The notes: generated by a model not told the origin, from the sequence alone. DNA of 62,190 nucleotides from Hydrogenibacillus sp. (GCA_014896255.1 JADBKT010000035.1:1-62190); one strand, 5' to 3'; positions 1 through 9,389 are shown, numbered from the stretch's first letter. A program made the numbers and translations.

Positions 1-2
1 GA

Positions 3-62
3 TCCGAATCGGTCGAGGCTTTATCTTCCCCTCACGATCCGGTTTTGAAGGAGCAGGGGTGA
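3..62 (+). CDS. C-terminal end of an unidentified protein (partial)
   Basis: An open frame enters from the left edge and stops at 60-62, leaving only about 19 residues, ending in LKEQG. It is followed within a few bases by an intrinsic terminator, which supports a real gene end. The fragment is too short to identify. In B. subtilis lysS lies upstream of ctsR, but nothing here shows that this is LysS. Confidence 0.4.
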   Translation, partial: SESVEALSSPHDPVLKEQG

Positions 63-65
63 TTG

Positions 66-97
66 AACGCCGTCATCGTACGGCGTTTTTCTTTTTT
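66..97 (+). terminator. Intrinsic terminator of the upstream gene
   Basis: Perfect 8-bp stem (66-73 with 80-87), 6-nt loop, then a T-rich tract interrupted by a single C. It closes the partial gene at the left edge. Confidence 0.85.
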
Positions 98-105
98 GCT
101 ATAAT
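77..105 (+). promoter_or_regulatory. Possible promoter for the acetyltransferase-rhomboid-HAD genes
   Basis: A consensus -10 TATAAT lies at 100-105, 30 bp before the GTG start at 135. No good -35 is present 17 bp upstream (77-82 reads CGTACG), and the element overlaps the preceding terminator. The -10 is solid; promoter status is inferred. Confidence 0.4.
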
Positions 106-134
106 GAGGGGAGAAGCGCAAGGGGGCATGCCGT

Positions 135-701
135 GTGTTCGAGCTCGTCGCCGACGAAGAGGTACGGCTGAGGCCGCTTTCGTACCGCGAAGTGCCGGAA
201 CTGTATCGCTTGACCGACCTTTATCGCGATCATCTGTCGACGTGGCTGCCGTGGGTTCGGCGACATACCTTGACCGACACATACGCCTTCGTCGATCATT
301 CCATCGCCCAACAGCGCCGCAATGAAGGTTTTCAGGCCGGTATTTTTTACCGCCATGCGATCGTCGGCGTCATCGGATATCATAAGATCGATTGGGACAA
401 CCGTAAAACGAGCCTCGGCTACTGGCTCATTCCGACCGTTCAAGGAAGGGGCGTGATGTCCCGCGCCTGTTCGGCGATGCTGGACTACGCTTTTTTTCAT
501 CTGGGCTTAAACCGCATGGAGATCCGCGCCGCGAAAGACAACATCCGCAGCCGGCGGGTCGCCGAACGTCTCGGATTTACGCAGGAAGGCATCATCCGGC
601 AAGCGGAATGGCTGCATGACCGGTTTGTCGATCACGTCGTCTACGGCCTGTTGGCGCGGGAATGGGAGCAAAGGAGCGACCGTCGTGCTTTTTTTGCGTA
701 G
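135..701 (+). CDS. GNAT N-acetyltransferase, RimL/YdaF-like
   Basis: 188-residue GNAT-fold protein. It resembles the RimL/YdaF group, which acetylates the N-terminus of ribosomal or other proteins using acetyl-CoA. The N-terminal beta strand LRPLSYREVPELY, the central SLGYWL strand and the pyrophosphate-binding loop QGRGVM (about residues 102-107) are visible, followed by the typical NIRSRRVAERLGF helix near residue 137. The GTG start has an AGGGG Shine-Dalgarno at 121-125. The 3' end overlaps the rhomboid gene by 17 nt, so the two are probably co-translated. The fold is clear; the substrate is not shown by the sequence. Confidence 0.85.
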   Translation: MFELVADEEVRLRPLSYREVPELYRLTDLYRDHLSTWLPWVRRHTLTDTYAFVDHSIAQQRRNEGFQAGIFYRHAIVGVIGYHKIDWDNRKTSLGYWLIPTVQGRGVMSRACSAMLDYAFFHLGLNRMEIRAAKDNIRSRRVAERLGFTQEGIIRQAEWLHDRFVDHVVYGLLAREWEQRSDRRAFFA

Positions 702-1275
702 AGAATCGTTCAAAACGTACATACGCGAGTATCCGGCGACAAGCGCGTTCATCGCCCTCAACACGGCGATGATGCTGTGGACGCTCGCGAGCGGCGAGCA
801 GTTCAACACGGTCGCGCTCTACCGCCATTATGCGCTTATCCCTTCCGCCGTGCACTTCGGCGAATGGTGGCGGCTCATCACCTTCACCATCGTGCACAAC
901 GGCTGGATGCACTTTCTGTTCAACATGTTTATGATTTATTTGATCGCCCCTCCGCTCGAGCGGCGGCTCGGACGCCTGCGCTTCGCCTTATTGATCCTGC
1001 TTTCCGCGGCGGCGACGGCGGCGCTCCTCATGCTCGTCGGGACGGATGCCGCGGTCGGCGCTTCCGGCGTCGATTTCGGCCTGCTCGGCTATTACGTCGT
1101 CCTTTTGTGGCGGCGACCGTATTGGTTTGACGCGCAGTCGCGTTCGGTCATCGTCGCCTTTGTCCTGCTCGGCTGGCTCAGTACGCTCGTCGTTCCCGGC
1201 GTGTCGTTCATCGGGCACCTCGGCGGCTTTTTGGGCGGCATCGGCTGGGCGGTGATGGCCGGTGCAGCGCGCTGA
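685..1275 (+). CDS. Rhomboid family intramembrane serine protease
   Basis: About 196 residues with roughly six hydrophobic membrane segments. The catalytic dyad of rhomboid proteases is present: Ser127 in GASG (125-128) and His178 in GHLGG. The conserved loop-region His and Asn are seen in MHFLFNMF. Rhomboids cut transmembrane substrates within the bilayer. I chose the GTG at 685 because AAGGAG lies at 671-676, 8 nt upstream, and the residues then lead into the first membrane segment; an in-frame ATG at 616 would sit deep inside the acetyltransferase gene without a ribosome site. Substrate unknown. Confidence 0.88.
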   Translation: MLFLRRESFKTYIREYPATSAFIALNTAMMLWTLASGEQFNTVALYRHYALIPSAVHFGEWWRLITFTIVHNGWMHFLFNMFMIYLIAPPLERRLGRLRFALLILLSAAATAALLMLVGTDAAVGASGVDFGLLGYYVVLLWRRPYWFDAQSRSVIVAFVLLGWLSTLVVPGVSFIGHLGGFLGGIGWAVMAGAAR

Positions 1276-1344
1276 TTGGGACCTTGAGCAAGAACGAGAA
1301 CGGCCGACGCGTATGGAGGCGCGGCCGAAGGGGGAGAAAGAAAC

Positions 1345-2007
1345 GTGAGCGCGCGTCGAGCCGTCGTTTTTGACATGGACGGTACGTTGTTCGACGCCTG
1401 GCCGCTGGCGCGGCTGGCGTTTTTGGAGACGTTTGAACGCTTGCGGCGCGAAGGCTGGATCGATCAGGCGCCGCCTGAAGATGAGGTGTTCCGTCGGCAA
1501 CTGGGCAAGACGTACGCCGACATGTGGGGGGCGCTTCTGCCGAATCGCCCGCTGGCGTTTTACGCCCTCGCCGACGCGTGGATGTTCGAGGCGGAGATGC
1601 GCCTTTTGCAAAAGGGCGTCGGCGCCCTCTATCCCGGCGTGGAGAAAACGCTGGAGGCGCTCACCCTTAAAGGGTATCGGCTGTTCGTGGCGTCGAACGG
1701 TCGGGAGGCGTACATCGAAGCGATCGTCGAGCGATTCGGCCTCCGGCGCTATTTCGCCGATCTGTACAGCGCCGGCCGCTTCGGCACGTCGACGAAGGCG
1801 GAACTCGTGCATCGTCTGCGCACGACGCACGCGTTCGACCGCGGCATCATGGTCGGCGACCGTCGAAGCGACGTCGAGGCGGGGCGGGAAAACGGCCTGT
1901 ACGTCGTCGGTTGCACGTACGGCTACGGACTCCCCGGGGAGCTTGCGGAAGCCGACGCCCTGATCGACGCGTTTTCGGACTTGCTTCACCTGCCCGTCTT
2001 CGACTAA
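1345..2007 (+). CDS. HAD-superfamily hydrolase (phosphatase)
   Basis: 220 residues with all four HAD motifs: DMDGT with nucleophile Asp10 and Asp12, the VASNG segment (motif II), the conserved Lys in STKAEL, and GDRRSDVEAGRENG (motif IV). The helical cap inserted after motif I places it among phosphoglycolate-phosphatase-like or other small-molecule phosphatases. Substrate cannot be read from sequence. GTG start with a purine-rich GGGGGAGAAAG site upstream. It precedes ctsR but is separated from it by the CtsR-controlled promoter, so it is probably not part of the heat-shock operon. Confidence 0.85.
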   Translation: MSARRAVVFDMDGTLFDAWPLARLAFLETFERLRREGWIDQAPPEDEVFRRQLGKTYADMWGALLPNRPLAFYALADAWMFEAEMRLLQKGVGALYPGVEKTLEALTLKGYRLFVASNGREAYIEAIVERFGLRRYFADLYSAGRFGTSTKAELVHRLRTTHAFDRGIMVGDRRSDVEAGRENGLYVVGCTYGYGLPGELAEADALIDAFSDLLHLPVFD

Positions 2008-2079
2008 ACGCCCGCTGCCGGCGTTCTCCGGATGAGCGCCGCATGATCGGGGCAAAATGAAGCCAATCGAATTTCCCCT

Positions 2080-2107
2080 TTGCAAATGGAATCGTTTGGT
2101 GTATAAT
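2080..2107 (+). promoter_or_regulatory. Sigma-A-type promoter of the ctsR operon
   Basis: -35 TTGCAA at 2080-2085 and -10 TATAAT at 2102-2107 with a 16-bp spacer. It drives ctsR-mcsA-mcsB-clpC; the predicted start point falls at the beginning of the CtsR operator. Confidence 0.85.
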
Positions 2108-2113
2108 ACATTT

Positions 2114-2130
2114 AGTCAAAGATAGTCAAA
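2114..2130 (+). promoter_or_regulatory. CtsR operator (heptad direct repeat)
   Basis: Two identical heptads AGTCAAA (2114-2120 and 2124-2130) separated by 3 nt match the CtsR binding consensus, a tandem RGTCAAA repeat with 3-nt spacing. The site begins 7 bp after the -10 box, over the transcription start, as expected for direct autorepression by blocking RNA polymerase. Confidence 0.93.
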
Positions 2131-2157
2131 ATCAAGTGCCGGACGACGGGTGATCAG

Positions 2158-2637
2158 ATGCCGAGCATCAGCGACGTGATTGAAGCACACCTCAAGGCCA
2201 TGTTGGACAAAAGCGGGAACATCGAGATCAAACGTGTTCAGCTGGCGGAAACGTTCAACTGCGTCCCGTCGCAGATCAACTACGTCATCCAGACACGCTT
2301 TACCGTCGAACGGGGGTACCTCGTCGAGAGCAAACGGGGCGGCGCCGGTTATATTCGCATTCAAAAGCTGTTCGACGGCGATGCGGACGATCTCGTGCGG
2401 GCGCTGTACGCCCGAATCGGCGAGGCGATCGACGAAGGACGCGCGACGGCGATGATCGAGCGGTTGCATGAAGCCAGTCGGCTAACCGCGCGCGAAGCGG
2501 CGTTGCTTCGGCGAATGCTCTCTCGGGAGGTGCTCCTCTTTCCGGTCGGGTTGCGCGATCCGCTTCGGGCGCGGCTTTTGAAAGCGGCGTTCGAAGCGCT
2601 TTTGGCGGAAGAAGGAGGTGGATCGGATGCTCTGTGA
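2158..2637 (+). CDS. ctsR: Transcriptional repressor of class III heat-shock genes CtsR
   Basis: 159 residues. CtsR is a dimeric winged helix-turn-helix repressor of clp genes; heat loosens DNA binding and McsB-marked CtsR is degraded by ClpCP. The N-terminal DNA-binding half contains SQINYVIQTRF and the glycine-rich wing with the RGGAGYIRI segment (about residues 60-68), both hallmarks of the family. The C-terminal part is the dimer and McsB/ClpC interaction domain. First gene of the ctsR-mcsA-mcsB-clpC operon, with its own operator immediately upstream. Its last 11 nt overlap the start of mcsA. Confidence 0.97.
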   Translation: MPSISDVIEAHLKAMLDKSGNIEIKRVQLAETFNCVPSQINYVIQTRFTVERGYLVESKRGGAGYIRIQKLFDGDADDLVRALYARIGEAIDEGRATAMIERLHEASRLTAREAALLRRMLSREVLLFPVGLRDPLRARLLKAAFEALLAEEGGGSDAL

Positions 2638-3148
2638 AAACTGCGGCAAACGGTCGGCGACGTTTCACTTTACGAAAATCGTGAACGGCGAAAAGACGGA
2701 GATGCATCTGTGCGACGCATGCGCTCGGGAAAGGGGGGAGGCGCTCTCTTTTCCCGGAGACGCTTTCTCCATTCACCATCTCCTAAGCGGCCTCATGCCC
2801 TCGGTTCAAACGCCGGGGACGGCGCGGCCGCCGGAGCGACTCGCCTGCCCGACGTGCGGCATGACGTATGAGGAGTTTGTGAAAAAAAGCCGTTTCGGCT
2901 GCAGCGATTGTTACGACGCTTTCAAGGAGCCGCTCGGTCCGCTCTTGAAGCGCATCCACGGCGTCGCGGAGCACGGCGGGAAAGTGCCGCGCCGAGCGGA
3001 GCCGAAACGCGCCATGCGCCATCGGTTGCAGCAACTGCGCCAGGCGCTGAAAGCGAAAGTGGCCGCTGAGGCGTTCGAAGAGGCGGCGCGCATTCGGGAC
3101 GAGATCCGGGCGTTGGAACAGGCGCTCGGGGAAACCAAGGCGGAATGA
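2627..3148 (+). CDS. mcsA: McsA, activator of the McsB arginine kinase
   Basis: 173 residues. McsA binds zinc and stimulates McsB arginine-kinase activity, also linking it to CtsR and ClpC. Four CxxC motifs are visible (CENC, CDAC, CPTC, CSDC), forming two zinc-binding modules, and a C-terminal UVR-type helical hairpin (KVAAEAFEEAARIRDEI) ends the protein. I take the ATG at 2627 rather than the GTG at 2618, because AAGGAGG (2612-2618) then lies 8 nt upstream and the start MLCENCG aligns with the family. It overlaps ctsR by 11 nt and is followed closely by mcsB, indicating translational coupling. Confidence 0.96.
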   Translation: MLCENCGKRSATFHFTKIVNGEKTEMHLCDACARERGEALSFPGDAFSIHHLLSGLMPSVQTPGTARPPERLACPTCGMTYEEFVKKSRFGCSDCYDAFKEPLGPLLKRIHGVAEHGGKVPRRAEPKRAMRHRLQQLRQALKAKVAAEAFEEAARIRDEIRALEQALGETKAE

Positions 3149-3168
3149 GCCGCGATGGGGGTGAGACG

Positions 3169-4236
3169 ATGCGCATCGAATCGTTTTTGGAGCGCCCGCT
3201 CGGCCCGGCCTTGCTGGGGACTCAGCCTTCGGGTGCGGTGGCGGTGTCTTCACGCATTCGTCTGGCGCGCAACGTCCGCGATCTGCCCTTTCAGGCGCGG
3301 ATGACGGAAACGGCGGCGGCGGCGCTCCTCGAGCGCGTGCGCCGGACGCTCGAGCATCCACCGGAGGGCGTGGCGCCGCTTACGTTCTTCGCGTTGGACG
3401 ATCTTACGCCGCTTGCCCGGCGGGTGCTCGTCGAAAAGCATCTCATCAGCCGCGAGCTGGCCGAATCGTCGCCGGCCGCCGTGGTGCTCTCCGGCGACGA
3501 GCGGGTGAGCTTGATGGTCGGGGAAGAAGATCATTTTCGGCTGCAGGTCTTTGCCCCGGGCTTTGACCTGAAGTCGGCGTGGGCGCTCGCCGACCGGCTC
3601 GACGATTGGCTGGAGGCGCACTTCGAGATCGCCTACGATGAGGCGTTCGGCTACAAGACGAGTTGCCCGACGAACGTCGGAACGGGCCTCAGGGCATCGG
3701 TCATGCTCCATCTGCCCGGTTTGGTGCTGACGAAGCAGATCGGGGGCATCTTGCCGGCGATCCACAAGGTCGGTCTCGTCGTCCGCGGCGTCTACGGCGA
3801 GGGGAGCGAGGCGGAGGGGCACTTGTTTCAGGTCTCCAATCAGATCACCCTCGGGCCGTCGGAAGAAGAGATCATCGACAATCTGCGCGGCGTGGTGGAA
3901 AAGTTGATGGAGCACGAGGAGAAGGCGCGTCGTCTGCTCCTCGACTCGATGCCGGTGGCGATTGAAGACCGCGTCATGCGCAGCCTCGGTATCCTCCGTT
4001 ATGCACGGACGATCGACAGCAAGGAAGCGATGAATCGCCTGTCCGACGTCCGCTTGGGCGTCGCTTTGGGGTTGATCCATGACGTGTCGCGGGAGATGAT
4101 CGACGCGCTGTGGGTGATGACCCAACCGGCATTTTTGCAATACACGGCGCGGGAAAATTTGTCCGCCGAGCGGCGGGACGCCCGCCGGGCGGAGATGATC
4201 CGCCGGGCGCTTCGCCCCGCCGAACCGAATGCTTAG
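3169..4236 (+). CDS. mcsB: Protein-arginine kinase McsB
   Basis: 355 residues. McsB phosphorylates arginines on misfolded proteins and CtsR, making a degradation tag read by ClpC-ClpP. The phosphagen-kinase-like fold is shown by SSRIRLARN near the N-terminus, the EEDH segment, the catalytic cysteine in CPTNVGTG (about Cys166) and VRGVYGEGSEA. A C-terminal RRDARRAEMIRR stretch matches the phosphoarginine-binding region. The ATG at 3169 is preferred over the one at 3145 because a GGGGGTG site precedes it. Third gene of the operon, 20 nt after mcsA. Confidence 0.97.
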   Translation: MRIESFLERPLGPALLGTQPSGAVAVSSRIRLARNVRDLPFQARMTETAAAALLERVRRTLEHPPEGVAPLTFFALDDLTPLARRVLVEKHLISRELAESSPAAVVLSGDERVSLMVGEEDHFRLQVFAPGFDLKSAWALADRLDDWLEAHFEIAYDEAFGYKTSCPTNVGTGLRASVMLHLPGLVLTKQIGGILPAIHKVGLVVRGVYGEGSEAEGHLFQVSNQITLGPSEEEIIDNLRGVVEKLMEHEEKARRLLLDSMPVAIEDRVMRSLGILRYARTIDSKEAMNRLSDVRLGVALGLIHDVSREMIDALWVMTQPAFLQYTARENLSAERRDARRAEMIRRALRPAEPNA

Positions 4237-4322
4237 CCATCGAGACGCGTGCGACGGAAGGCCCGTGATCCGAAGCGCACGACGCCGATTCACGGATGAT
4301 CGATGATGGAGGTGGATTTCCG

Positions 4323-6758
4323 ATGATGTTCGGCCGTTTTACCGAGCGGGCACAAAAAGTGCTCTCGCTGGCTCAAGAAGAAGCGGTACGGCTCGGGCAC
4401 AACAGCATCGGCACGGAGCACATCCTGCTCGGGCTGATCCGCGAAGGCGAGGGCATCGCCGCCAAAGCGCTGATGAACCTCGGATTGTCGCTGGAGAAAA
4501 TCCAAGAAGAAGTCGAGACGCTCATCGGCCGCGGCCACGAAAAGCCGCTCAACACGCCGTATACGCCGCGGGCCAAAAAAGTGATCGAGCTGTCCTTCGA
4601 TGAAGCGCGCAAGCTCGGCCACACCTATGTCGGTACGGAGCACATCTTGCTCGGGCTGATTCGTGAAGGGGAGGGCGTCGCCGCCCGCGTGCTCAACAAC
4701 CTCGGCGTCAGTCTCAACAAGGCGCGCCAGCAAGTGCTGCAACTTCTTGGCAACAGCGAAATCCTCTCTGCCTCGCCGCAAGGCGGCGGCAAGAGCGCGA
4801 GCACGCCGACGCTGGACAACTTGGCCCGGGATCTGACCGCTTTGGCCAAAGACGGGGCGCTGGATCCGGTCGTCGGGCGGGAGAAGGAGATCGAACGCGT
4901 CATCCAGGTGCTTTCCCGCCGGACGAAGAACAACCCCGTCCTGATCGGGGAGCCCGGCGTCGGGAAGACGGCGATCGTCGAAGGGCTCGCGCAGCGCATC
5001 GTGAACAACGAAGTGCCGGAGACGCTTCGCGACAAGCGCGTCATGACCTTGGACATGGGCACCGTCGTGGCCGGGACGAAGTACCGCGGCGAGTTTGAAG
5101 ACCGGCTGAAGAAGATCATGGACGAGATCCGCCAGGCGGGGAACGTCATCTTGTTCATCGACGAGCTGCACACCTTGATCGGCGCCGGCGGCGCGGAAGG
5201 GGCGATCGACGCGTCGAACATTTTGAAGCCGGCGCTGGCTCGCGGCGAGTTGCAGACGATCGGGGCGACGACGATCGATGAATACCGCAAATACATCGAG
5301 AAAGATGCCGCCCTGGAACGGCGCTTCCAGCCGATCTTGGTCGACGAACCGACGCCGGAAGACGCCATCCGGATTTTGAAGGGCCTCCGCGACCGTTATG
5401 AAGCGCATCATCGCGTAAAGATCTCCGATGCGGCGATCAAAGCGGCGGTAGAGCTTTCCGACCGCTATATCACCGACCGTTTTCTCCCGGACAAGGCCAT
5501 CGACTTGATCGACGAGGCCGCTTCCCGTGTGCGCCTCAACGCCTACACCATCCCGCCGAACATCAAGCAGATGGAAAAAGAGCTGGAAGAAGTGCGCAAA
5601 GAAAAAGATGCCGCCGTGCAGAGCCAAGAATTCGAGAAGGCGGCGGCGCTTCGGGATAAGGAACAAAAGCTGCGCGACGCGTTGGAGCGGGAGAAGCAGG
5701 CCTGGAAGGAGAAGCAAGGGCAGACGGATTCGGAAGTGACGCCGGAGGATATCGCCGAGATCGTCTCCAGCTGGACGGGGATTCCCGTGACGCAGCTCCG
5801 CGAAGAGGAATCGCAGCGCCTGCTCGATTTGGAGAAAATCCTCCATGAGCGCGTGATCGGCCAAGACGAGGCAGTAGACAGCGTGGCCCGGGCCATCCGC
5901 CGGGCACGGGCGGGGCTTAAAGATCCGAAGCGGCCGATCGGCTCGTTCATCTTCCTCGGCCCGACCGGCGTGGGCAAGACGGAGCTCGCCCGGGCGCTCG
6001 CCGAAGCGCTCTTCGGCGATGAAAATGCGATGATCCGCATCGACATGAGCGAATATATGGAACGCCATACGACGTCACGGCTCATCGGCTCTCCTCCCGG
6101 CTACGTCGGCTATGAGGAAGGCGGACAGCTCACGGAGAAGGTGCGCCGCAAGCCGTATTCCGTCGTCTTGTTCGACGAGATCGAAAAGGCCCACCCCGAG
6201 GTGTTCAACATCTTGCTGCAAGTCCTGGAGGACGGTCGGCTGACCGACGGCAAAGGGCGCACGGTTGACTTTAAGAACACGGTCATCATCATGACCTCCA
6301 ACGTCGGCCAGGAGACGATCCGCCGGAACGCGACGCTCGGCTTTACGGCGCAGTCGCCGGCTTCGTCGTACGAGGCGATGAAGTCGAAGGTGATGGAAGA
6401 GCTGCGTCGGACGTTCCGTCCGGAATTTTTAAACCGCGTCGATGAGATCATCGTCTTCCACCCGCTCTCGGAAGCGCACATCCGGCAGATCGTGCGCCTC
6501 ATGGCGGAAGACATCCGCGCCCGCGTGCGCGAACAGGGGATCGACTTTACGCTGACTGATGCGGTCATTGAGCATGTCGCCAAGGAAGGGTTCGACCCGC
6601 AATACGGGGCGCGGCCGATCCGCCGCAAGCTGACGCGGCTGATCGAAGACCGCCTGTCGGAAGAGCTGCTCAAAGGCACGATCCAAAAAGGCGATCGGGT
6701 GCGCATCGATCTGAAAGACGGCGACGTCGTCATCGAACCTGAACACCAGCCGGTCTGA
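4323..6758 (+). CDS. clpC: ATP-dependent Clp protease ATP-binding subunit ClpC
   Basis: 811 residues, as usual for ClpC (B. subtilis 810). This Hsp100 AAA+ unfoldase feeds proteins, including arginine-phosphorylated ones, to ClpP. Visible in order: two Clp N-terminal repeats ([15 protein letters not shown] appears twice), first AAA+ module with Walker A GEPGVGKT near residue 208, a middle coiled coil with a UVR segment, and a second AAA+ module with GPTGVGKTE near residue 546. Start at 4323 gives [14 protein letters not shown], as in orthologues, with GGAGGTGG 7 nt upstream. Last gene of the ctsR operon. Confidence 0.98.
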   Translation: MMFGRFTERAQKVLSLAQEEAVRLGHNSIGTEHILLGLIREGEGIAAKALMNLGLSLEKIQEEVETLIGRGHEKPLNTPYTPRAKKVIELSFDEARKLGHTYVGTEHILLGLIREGEGVAARVLNNLGVSLNKARQQVLQLLGNSEILSASPQGGGKSASTPTLDNLARDLTALAKDGALDPVVGREKEIERVIQVLSRRTKNNPVLIGEPGVGKTAIVEGLAQRIVNNEVPETLRDKRVMTLDMGTVVAGTKYRGEFEDRLKKIMDEIRQAGNVILFIDELHTLIGAGGAEGAIDASNILKPALARGELQTIGATTIDEYRKYIEKDAALERRFQPILVDEPTPEDAIRILKGLRDRYEAHHRVKISDAAIKAAVELSDRYITDRFLPDKAIDLIDEAASRVRLNAYTIPPNIKQMEKELEEVRKEKDAAVQSQEFEKAAALRDKEQKLRDALEREKQAWKEKQGQTDSEVTPEDIAEIVSSWTGIPVTQLREEESQRLLDLEKILHERVIGQDEAVDSVARAIRRARAGLKDPKRPIGSFIFLGPTGVGKTELARALAEALFGDENAMIRIDMSEYMERHTTSRLIGSPPGYVGYEEGGQLTEKVRRKPYSVVLFDEIEKAHPEVFNILLQVLEDGRLTDGKGRTVDFKNTVIIMTSNVGQETIRRNATLGFTAQSPASSYEAMKSKVMEELRRTFRPEFLNRVDEIIVFHPLSEAHIRQIVRLMAEDIRARVREQGIDFTLTDAVIEHVAKEGFDPQYGARPIRRKLTRLIEDRLSEELLKGTIQKGDRVRIDLKDGDVVIEPEHQPV

Positions 6759-6821
6759 CGTCGAGGGACGCCGATCGACCTGATCCTGTGCGGTAAGCTG
6801 CGGCCGTAGCGATGGACATCG

Positions 6822-6849
6822 GCGGGGCGCATCGTGCGCCCCGCTTTTT
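6822..6849 (+). terminator. Terminator of the ctsR-mcsA-mcsB-clpC operon
   Basis: Perfect 10-bp GC stem (6822-6831 with 6835-6844), 3-nt loop and five T residues. It separates the heat-shock operon from radA. Confidence 0.9.
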
Positions 6850-6896
6850 CCATCTCTTGGGATATGCTATGCTTATGGCAAAGGGGCCAATGCGCG

Positions 6897-8252
6897 ATGC
6901 GGAACAAAACACGGTATGTCTGCCAGGCGTGCGGCTTTGAAGCGCCGAAGTGGTACGGGCGTTGCCCCGGATGCGGCGCCTGGAATACCCTTGTGGAGGA
7001 GATCCGTAAGGCGCGGACGGCGACGCCCAAAGACGCGCCTGAGAACCGGCCGGTGTCGCTTGCCGCCGTCCGCTCGGCGCCGCCGCCGGAACGGATCTTA
7101 ACCGGGATCGGCGAATTCGACCGCGTCTTGGGCGGCGGGATCGTACCGGGGGCGCTCATCTTGATCGGCGGGGAGCCGGGGATCGGCAAGTCGACGCTGA
7201 TCACGACGGCCGCGGCGCAGTTGGCGCGCGCCGGGCGGACCGTTTTGTACATCAGCGGCGAAGAATCGTTGGAGCAGGTGCGGCTCCGCGCCGGGCGGCT
7301 CGGGGCGGAGGCGGAGCGGTTTTACGTCCTCGCCGAAACGCGCCTCGACGCCGTTTTGTCGGCGATCGAGACCCTTACGCCGGATGTCGTGATCATCGAT
7401 TCGATTCAGACGATGCGCCATCCCGAACTTGCGTCCGCCCCCGGGAGCGTTTCGCAAATTCGGGAAGGCACGGCTTTTTTGCTCGACACACTCAAGCCTC
7501 GGCACATCGCCGTTTTCCTCGTCGGGCATGTGACCAAACAAGGGGAGATCGCCGGACCGCGGCTTTTGGAACATATGGTCGACGCGGTGCTCTATTTCGA
7601 GGGAGAGCGCATGCAGCATTACCGCCTGCTTCGGGCGGTGAAAAACCGTTTCGGGCCGACGAACGAACTCGGCGTCTTCGAGATGCAGGAGCGGGGGCTC
7701 GTCGAAGCGCCTTCGCCGTCCGAGCTTTTTTTGCGCGAACGGCCGGAAGCGGCGGTCGGTTCGGCGGTGACGGCGACGATGGAAGGCAGTCGGCCGCTCA
7801 TCTTGGAGGTTCAGGCGCTTCTCGTGCCGACGTTGTATCCGTCGCCACGGCGCAGCGCCACCGGATTCGATTTGGGACGGCTGCACATGCTCCTGGCGGT
7901 ATTGGAAAAGCGGGTCGGGTTGAACCTCCTGGGGCACGACGCGTACGTGAACGTCGTCGGCGGCGTGCGCTTGTTCGAGCCGGCGGCCGATCTGGCGGTG
8001 GCCATGGCCATCGCCTCCAATTTCCGTGAAGTGCCGCTCGCCCCGGCGGATCTGTTCATCGGCGAGGTCGGTTTGACGGGCGAAGTGCGGAGCGTGCCGC
8101 GCCTGGGCGAACGCTTGGCGGAAGCCGAACGGCTCGGTTTCCGCCGGGCGTTCGTCCCGCCATGGACGAAGCATGCGGCGCCCCCCGGCGTCATCGAGTG
8201 GATTGAAGTGCGTACGGTCAAAGAGGCGCTGGAGCGCGCGATGGGGAGGTAG
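6897..8252 (+). CDS. radA: DNA repair protein RadA
   Basis: 451 residues. RadA is a RecA-like, DnaB-type helicase that helps branch migration in recombination and repair. An N-terminal C4 zinc finger (CQACG...CPGCG), a RecA core with Walker A GGEPGIGKST near residue 91, the RadA-specific KNRFG motif near 249-253, and a C-terminal Lon-like domain are visible. The ATG at 6897 begins MRNKTRYVCQACG as in orthologues and follows AAAGGGG; an upstream in-frame ATG at 6834 lies inside the terminator hairpin and is unlikely. It is followed 4 nt later by disA. Confidence 0.97.
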   Translation: MRNKTRYVCQACGFEAPKWYGRCPGCGAWNTLVEEIRKARTATPKDAPENRPVSLAAVRSAPPPERILTGIGEFDRVLGGGIVPGALILIGGEPGIGKSTLITTAAAQLARAGRTVLYISGEESLEQVRLRAGRLGAEAERFYVLAETRLDAVLSAIETLTPDVVIIDSIQTMRHPELASAPGSVSQIREGTAFLLDTLKPRHIAVFLVGHVTKQGEIAGPRLLEHMVDAVLYFEGERMQHYRLLRAVKNRFGPTNELGVFEMQERGLVEAPSPSELFLRERPEAAVGSAVTATMEGSRPLILEVQALLVPTLYPSPRRSATGFDLGRLHMLLAVLEKRVGLNLLGHDAYVNVVGGVRLFEPAADLAVAMAIASNFREVPLAPADLFIGEVGLTGEVRSVPRLGERLAEAERLGFRRAFVPPWTKHAAPPGVIEWIEVRTVKEALERAMGR

Positions 8253-8256
8253 CCCG

Positions 8257-9330
8257 ATGGAAGAGCGGGAATCGCGGGAAGAATTTTTGATGCAGGTCAT
8301 GCAAATGATCGCCCCGGGCAAACCGCTTCGGGAAGGATTGGAGAATATTTTACGCGCCAAGACGGGGGCCCTCATCGTCCTTTCGGACGCCCCGGAGGTG
8401 CTTAAGATTTGCGACGGCGGATTCGCCCTGCAGTGCGATTATTCGCCGTATTACCTCTATGAATTGGCCAAGATGGACGGGGCCATCATCTTGAGCGAAG
8501 ACGGCAAACGGATCCTCTACGCCAACACGCAGCTCATTCCCGATCCGTCGATCCCCTCCGTGGAGACCGGCACGCGCCACCGTACCGCCGAGCGCACGGC
8601 GAAGCAGACGAACAAAATCGTCATCTCCATCTCCCAGCGGCGGGGGGTGATCACCGTCTACAAAGGAAGGCACCGCTATACGCTCAAGGAGACGAGCATC
8701 ATTTTGTCCAAAGCCCATCAGGCGCTGGCGACGCTGGAAAAATACAAGGCGGTCCTCGATCAATCGCTCATCAATTTGTCCGCGCTCGAGCTGGAAGCCC
8801 TCGTCACTTTGCAGGACGTCGTTCTGGTGCTCTTGCGCATCGGCATGGTGCTTCGCATCAAGGCCGAGGTCTTGCGCTACGTCCGCGAGCTGGGCGACGA
8901 AGGGCGACTGATTCGGATGCAGCTCGACGAGCTCGTCTCCGGCGTCGACCAAGAAGCGGAGATGATCATCCGCGATTACCTCGCCGAAGGCGAAAAGCGC
9001 TCCATCGAAGAGATCATGAATGGCTTAAGTCAGCTTGCCGCCGAGGAGTTGCCGGACCGCGCGCAGATCGCCCGCCTGTTGGGCTTTGGCGCGGCGAACC
9101 CGGAAGAACCCTTGACGACGCGCGGCTATCGCCTTTTGTACCGCATTCCGCGGCTGCCGATGAGCGTCATCCACAATTTGGTGCGCCATTTCGGTTCGCT
9201 CGGCCGTATTTTGCTCGCCAGCATCGAAGCGCTCGATGAAGTCGAAGGGATCGGGGAGGCGCGGGCGCGGGCGATCAAAGACGGGCTCAAACGCATCGAA
9301 CAACAAGTTTTTTTGGAACGCAATTTTTAA
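8257..9330 (+). CDS. disA: DNA integrity scanning diadenylate cyclase DisA
   Basis: 357 residues. DisA makes c-di-AMP from two ATP, scans DNA for branched structures and signals at sporulation onset; RadA is a known partner, fitting the neighbourhood. The N-terminal DAC domain has DGA (74-76) and RHRTAER (from 107), the ATP-binding and catalytic signatures. A helical spine and a C-terminal helix-hairpin-helix DNA-binding domain (EALDEVEGIGEARARAI) follow. GGGGAGGT lies 6 nt before the ATG and inside the radA end, so the pair is tightly linked. Confidence 0.97.
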   Translation: MEERESREEFLMQVMQMIAPGKPLREGLENILRAKTGALIVLSDAPEVLKICDGGFALQCDYSPYYLYELAKMDGAIILSEDGKRILYANTQLIPDPSIPSVETGTRHRTAERTAKQTNKIVISISQRRGVITVYKGRHRYTLKETSIILSKAHQALATLEKYKAVLDQSLINLSALELEALVTLQDVVLVLLRIGMVLRIKAEVLRYVRELGDEGRLIRMQLDELVSGVDQEAEMIIRDYLAEGEKRSIEEIMNGLSQLAAEELPDRAQIARLLGFGAANPEEPLTTRGYRLLYRIPRLPMSVIHNLVRHFGSLGRILLASIEALDEVEGIGEARARAIKDGLKRIEQQVFLERNF

Positions 9331-9344
9331 AGGATCGCGTGCCC

Positions 9345-9373
9345 TTGACGAAGGTTGTCGGATCGTGTAATAT
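9345..9373 (+). promoter_or_regulatory. Promoter 1 upstream of carD
   Basis: -35 TTGACG (9345-9350), 17-bp spacer, -10 TAATAT (9368-9373). First of two tandem sigma-A-like promoters before carD. Confidence 0.7.
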
Positions 9374-9389
9374 ACATCTTTTGTCGAAA

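Noticed and set aside
4290-6068. A 592-codon minus-strand open frame opposite clpC
   Set aside because: Low-complexity mirror of clpC with no recognisable domain, and the plus-strand gene is unambiguous.
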